Shown here piece by piece: positions 9,829 to 11,221 of a stretch of 11,221 nt of DNA (positions are counted from its first letter, which is position 1; every line of letters starts with the position of its first letter). A model generated the notes under the pieces. It did no database searches. It was not told the origin of the DNA and worked only from the letters and a program-made list of their open reading frames with translations. The DNA is from Baffinella frigidus. Lineage: Eukaryota > Cryptophyceae > Cryptomonadales > Baffinellaceae. The position numbers and the translations under genes are program-made. Location of the stretch: contig MU647488.1 of NCBI GenBank assembly GCA_026770585.1, positions 93,669 through 104,889 of the forward strand. The letters run 5' to 3'.

Positions 9829-10165
9829 CGTCCGCGCCGTTGACTTTCTCGTCCGCAGACCGCTCGTCCTGACAGTTGACTTTCGACGAATAGTGGCCGG
9901 ATTCCGTGATTTCTCTCGCAAAAGTGGCCGACTCGTGGTACAAACAATAGAAAGACTCGGTTCCGTCAGCGCAGCCCTAGGCTCTGTGAACCTGCAAAGT
10001 CTTCTCTTACAGGTAAAACTGGGCTCGCCGTAAAATACATTTAGAGCAGGGTTTCCAGTACAAACGTGCATCTAAAATACATTTTATGGCGAGACTGATT
10101 TTAACTAGGTGACCTGCAGGTTCGCGCCCGCGCCGACGACTTTCTCGTACGCTGACCGCGAGTCA
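9829..10165. repeat. Direct repeat flanking foldback B
   Basis: 9829-9870 and 10124-10165 (CGCGCC-GACTTTCTCGT-CGC-GACCG-...) are similar over about 42 bases in the same orientation, 295 bases apart. Together with the paired foldbacks this marks a local segmental duplication. Confidence 0.75.
9988..10123. repeat. Foldback element B
   Basis: GAACCTGCA/TGCAGGTTC ends at 9988 and 10123. Inner arms are 10024-10045 (CTCGCCGTAAAATACA...) and 10071-10093. It shares a 29-base identical block and the flank TAGGTGACCTGCA with element A. Confidence 0.88.
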
Positions 10166-10563
10166 TATGCTGCCTTCTCCGCCTCCTATAAAAAAAAGAC
10201 AGCGACCTCGGATTAGACCAGTACAAATATGCCCGTGATCAGACACCCGGGGTTGTACGCAGCAACTGCAACCCTCGTTTAGTCAACCCTCGTTCGTGGA
10301 GGGGCGTCGGTGAGTCCTCCGATCCCACAAACGGTAAACGGTTAACGTGTCAACGACCAATTATTGACTCAAACCTGACTGACCGGAAGCCTCCCCGCCC
10401 CCAGCATCCCAGCTCAAACTCTCGCACAAGCATTGCGGAGAAGCCCCATGAAAGCCAACACGGTTGAGATGTACCTACCGGAAGAACCACGCAAGCACGC
10501 AAACCAGCAACCCTTTCTCGATCAGCCTTGGACCCGCAGTACCACCCCTGGACCCAGCAATAC
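10166..10563. other. No feature recognised
   Basis: Non-repetitive sequence with an A-run near 10191-10198. No coding region, foldback or family repeat that I can support. Confidence 0.5.
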
Positions 10564-10703
10564 CTTATCCTCTGTCGCTTCCGTGTTCTCCTTTTTGGCT
10601 GTGTTCTCCTTGGGAGAAGCTTCAGGCTTGTCCTCGTCTTCCTCTGCACGGGGAGGGGAGTCCCCAGTTTTCAGTGCACTGAAAGACTCTTGAACGACTC
10701 TTT
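10564..10703 (-). CDS. Possible acidic, low-complexity exon
   Basis: The minus strand reads ERVVQESFSALKTGDSPP, then RAEEDEDKPEASPKENT, then AKKENTEATEDK, and ends at a good donor (AAG then GTATTG, phase 0). Acceptor candidates are CCGTAG at 10706-10704 or GTGCAG further in; both leave two leading bases. The Glu/Lys-rich composition is more protein-like than the Ser-rich plus-strand frame. It could be an upstream linker exon of the main gene, but nothing ties it to that gene. Confidence 0.4.
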
Positions 10704-10837
10704 CTACGGAAGGGGACGCTGTCCGCCCATGTTGGGGATTCGTCAGTCCTGAACGTCCTAAAGTCGACTCCAACCTAGGCTTTCCTCGCCCCCTCTTGCA
10801 CGCAGCAGTCGCGTGGCATTGGACCAATTTGTGTTTG

Positions 10838-10906
10838 GGACCCGTGGGCTAGCGGTAAGGCCTGACCCAAGCGAGCAGGAGGTCTCGGGTTCGAAAAAAG
10901 GGGGTG
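10838..10906 (+). repeat. tRNA-like relic (possible tRNA-derived SINE head)
   Basis: GGGCTAGCGGTAAGGC resembles a D-arm/A-box. GGAGGTCTCGGGTTCGAA resembles a variable-loop, T-arm and B-box segment, with CCTG/CAGG as a possible anticodon stem between. The 3' half of the T-stem (AAAAG instead of CCGAG) and the acceptor stem do not pair, so it is not a working tRNA. Confidence 0.45.
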
Positions 10907-10935
10907 GAGATCTTGAGGGGGCAACAAACTCGGGA

Positions 10936-10957
10936 GCGCCAAGAAGGCGCCAAGAAG
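10936..10957. repeat. Tandem 11-bp duplication
   Basis: GCGCCAAGAAG occurs twice in tandem, just before the small plus-strand ORF. Confidence 0.9.
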
Positions 10958-10968
10958 GCGTGGAAAGC

Positions 10969-11172
10969 ATGAGCAGGACGCACACGGCAAACATGTGCAG
11001 GAACAATAATGCTGGGGAAATGATGCGGACCTTTCAGGACCACTTTCTTCGCGATGAGGCGCAGCTCGATCCAAAGCGCATGGCACTCGTCCTTGCCACC
11101 AAGGGCGAGAATAAGATCGCTGCTGCCGCGAATGAGGTTGCGAGCCGTCTCTTGCTAGCGTGTTGTGGATGA
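10969..11172 (+). CDS. Small plus-strand ORF, hypothetical
   Basis: Sixty-seven codons from ATG at 10969 to TGA. The peptide is amphipathic and helical in look: AGEMMRTFQDHFLRDE, then AQLDPKRMALVLATKGE, then NKIAAAANEVASRLLLACCG. Minus-strand frames over the same stretch are Cys/Ser/Pro-rich and unconvincing. The family is not recognised. The frame is open further upstream into the tRNA-like relic, so the ATG choice is arbitrary, and it may be the last exon of a plus-strand gene. Confidence 0.35.
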   Translation: MSRTHTANMCRNNNAGEMMRTFQDHFLRDEAQLDPKRMALVLATKGENKIAAAANEVASRLLLACCG

Positions 11173-11183
11173 CATTGCGTGGT

Positions 11184-11221
11184 TGCCCTTACTTACTCGC
11201 TCACTCACTCAATCACTCGCG
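11184..11221. repeat. Degenerate ACTC/ACTT short tandem repeat at window end
   Basis: Repeated CTTACTTACTCGCTCACTCACTC-like units up to the window edge. Confidence 0.8.

Noticed and set aside
10838-10906. Functional tRNA gene
   Set aside because: The T-stem 3' half and acceptor stem do not pair, and no proper anticodon loop can be drawn.
8170-11221. P-loop (G-x-x-G-x-G-K-[ST]) of the STAND gene
   Set aside because: I looked on the minus strand for Gly-Lys-Ser/Thr contexts and found none with the right surroundings; it is probably outside the window.

Overview
The window looks like nuclear DNA of a protist with large, intron-rich genes. It carries plant/alveolate-type telomeric heptamers (TTTAGGG) at internal sites, many short foldback repeats, microsatellites, and coding sequence split into small exons with GT-AG junctions. 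TTTAGGG repeats, roughly even base composition and an ankyrin-rich gene suggest an alveolate alga, most likely a chromerid such as Chromera velia. The species assignment is inference; no rRNA or organelle marker is present.

The main content is one long minus-strand gene, of which I can place about 15 exons between 8165 and 17 (about 650 codons). It has no start or stop codon in the window, so it runs off the left edge and its 5' end is unresolved on the right. Read 5' to 3', exons 1-7 (8165 to 4392) encode the end of a STAND/NACHT-type P-loop NTPase module, including the motif FIHKSVLEFLAA created across an exon junction. Exons 9-12 (4011 to 2426) encode ankyrin repeats. Exon 13 (1883-1575) encodes an EF-hand pair, one canonical and one degenerate. 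Exons 14 and 15 (1018-914, 115-17) return to ankyrin repeats. The product would be an NLR-like sensor with a calcium-binding module set inside its ankyrin array. The P-loop itself is not in the window.

The introns are as interesting as the exons. One 95-nt intron (6625-6719) is built almost wholly of degenerate CCCTAAA units from splice site to splice site. A 380-nt intron (4012-4391) is mostly telomeric repeat, and a third (7315-8003) has telomeric repeat at both edges. Most other introns hold palindromic, MITE-like foldbacks.

The right part (8170-11221) is mostly repeats: copies of a palindromic family with the core GCCTACCGTAGG, two related foldbacks in a local duplication, an inverted GA/TC microsatellite pair and a tRNA-like relic. 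Four possible coding pieces occur among the repeats: a plus-strand fragment (9216-9440), its minus-strand homologue (7572-7685) inside an intron of the main gene, an acidic minus-strand exon (10564-10703) and a small plus-strand ORF (10969-11172).
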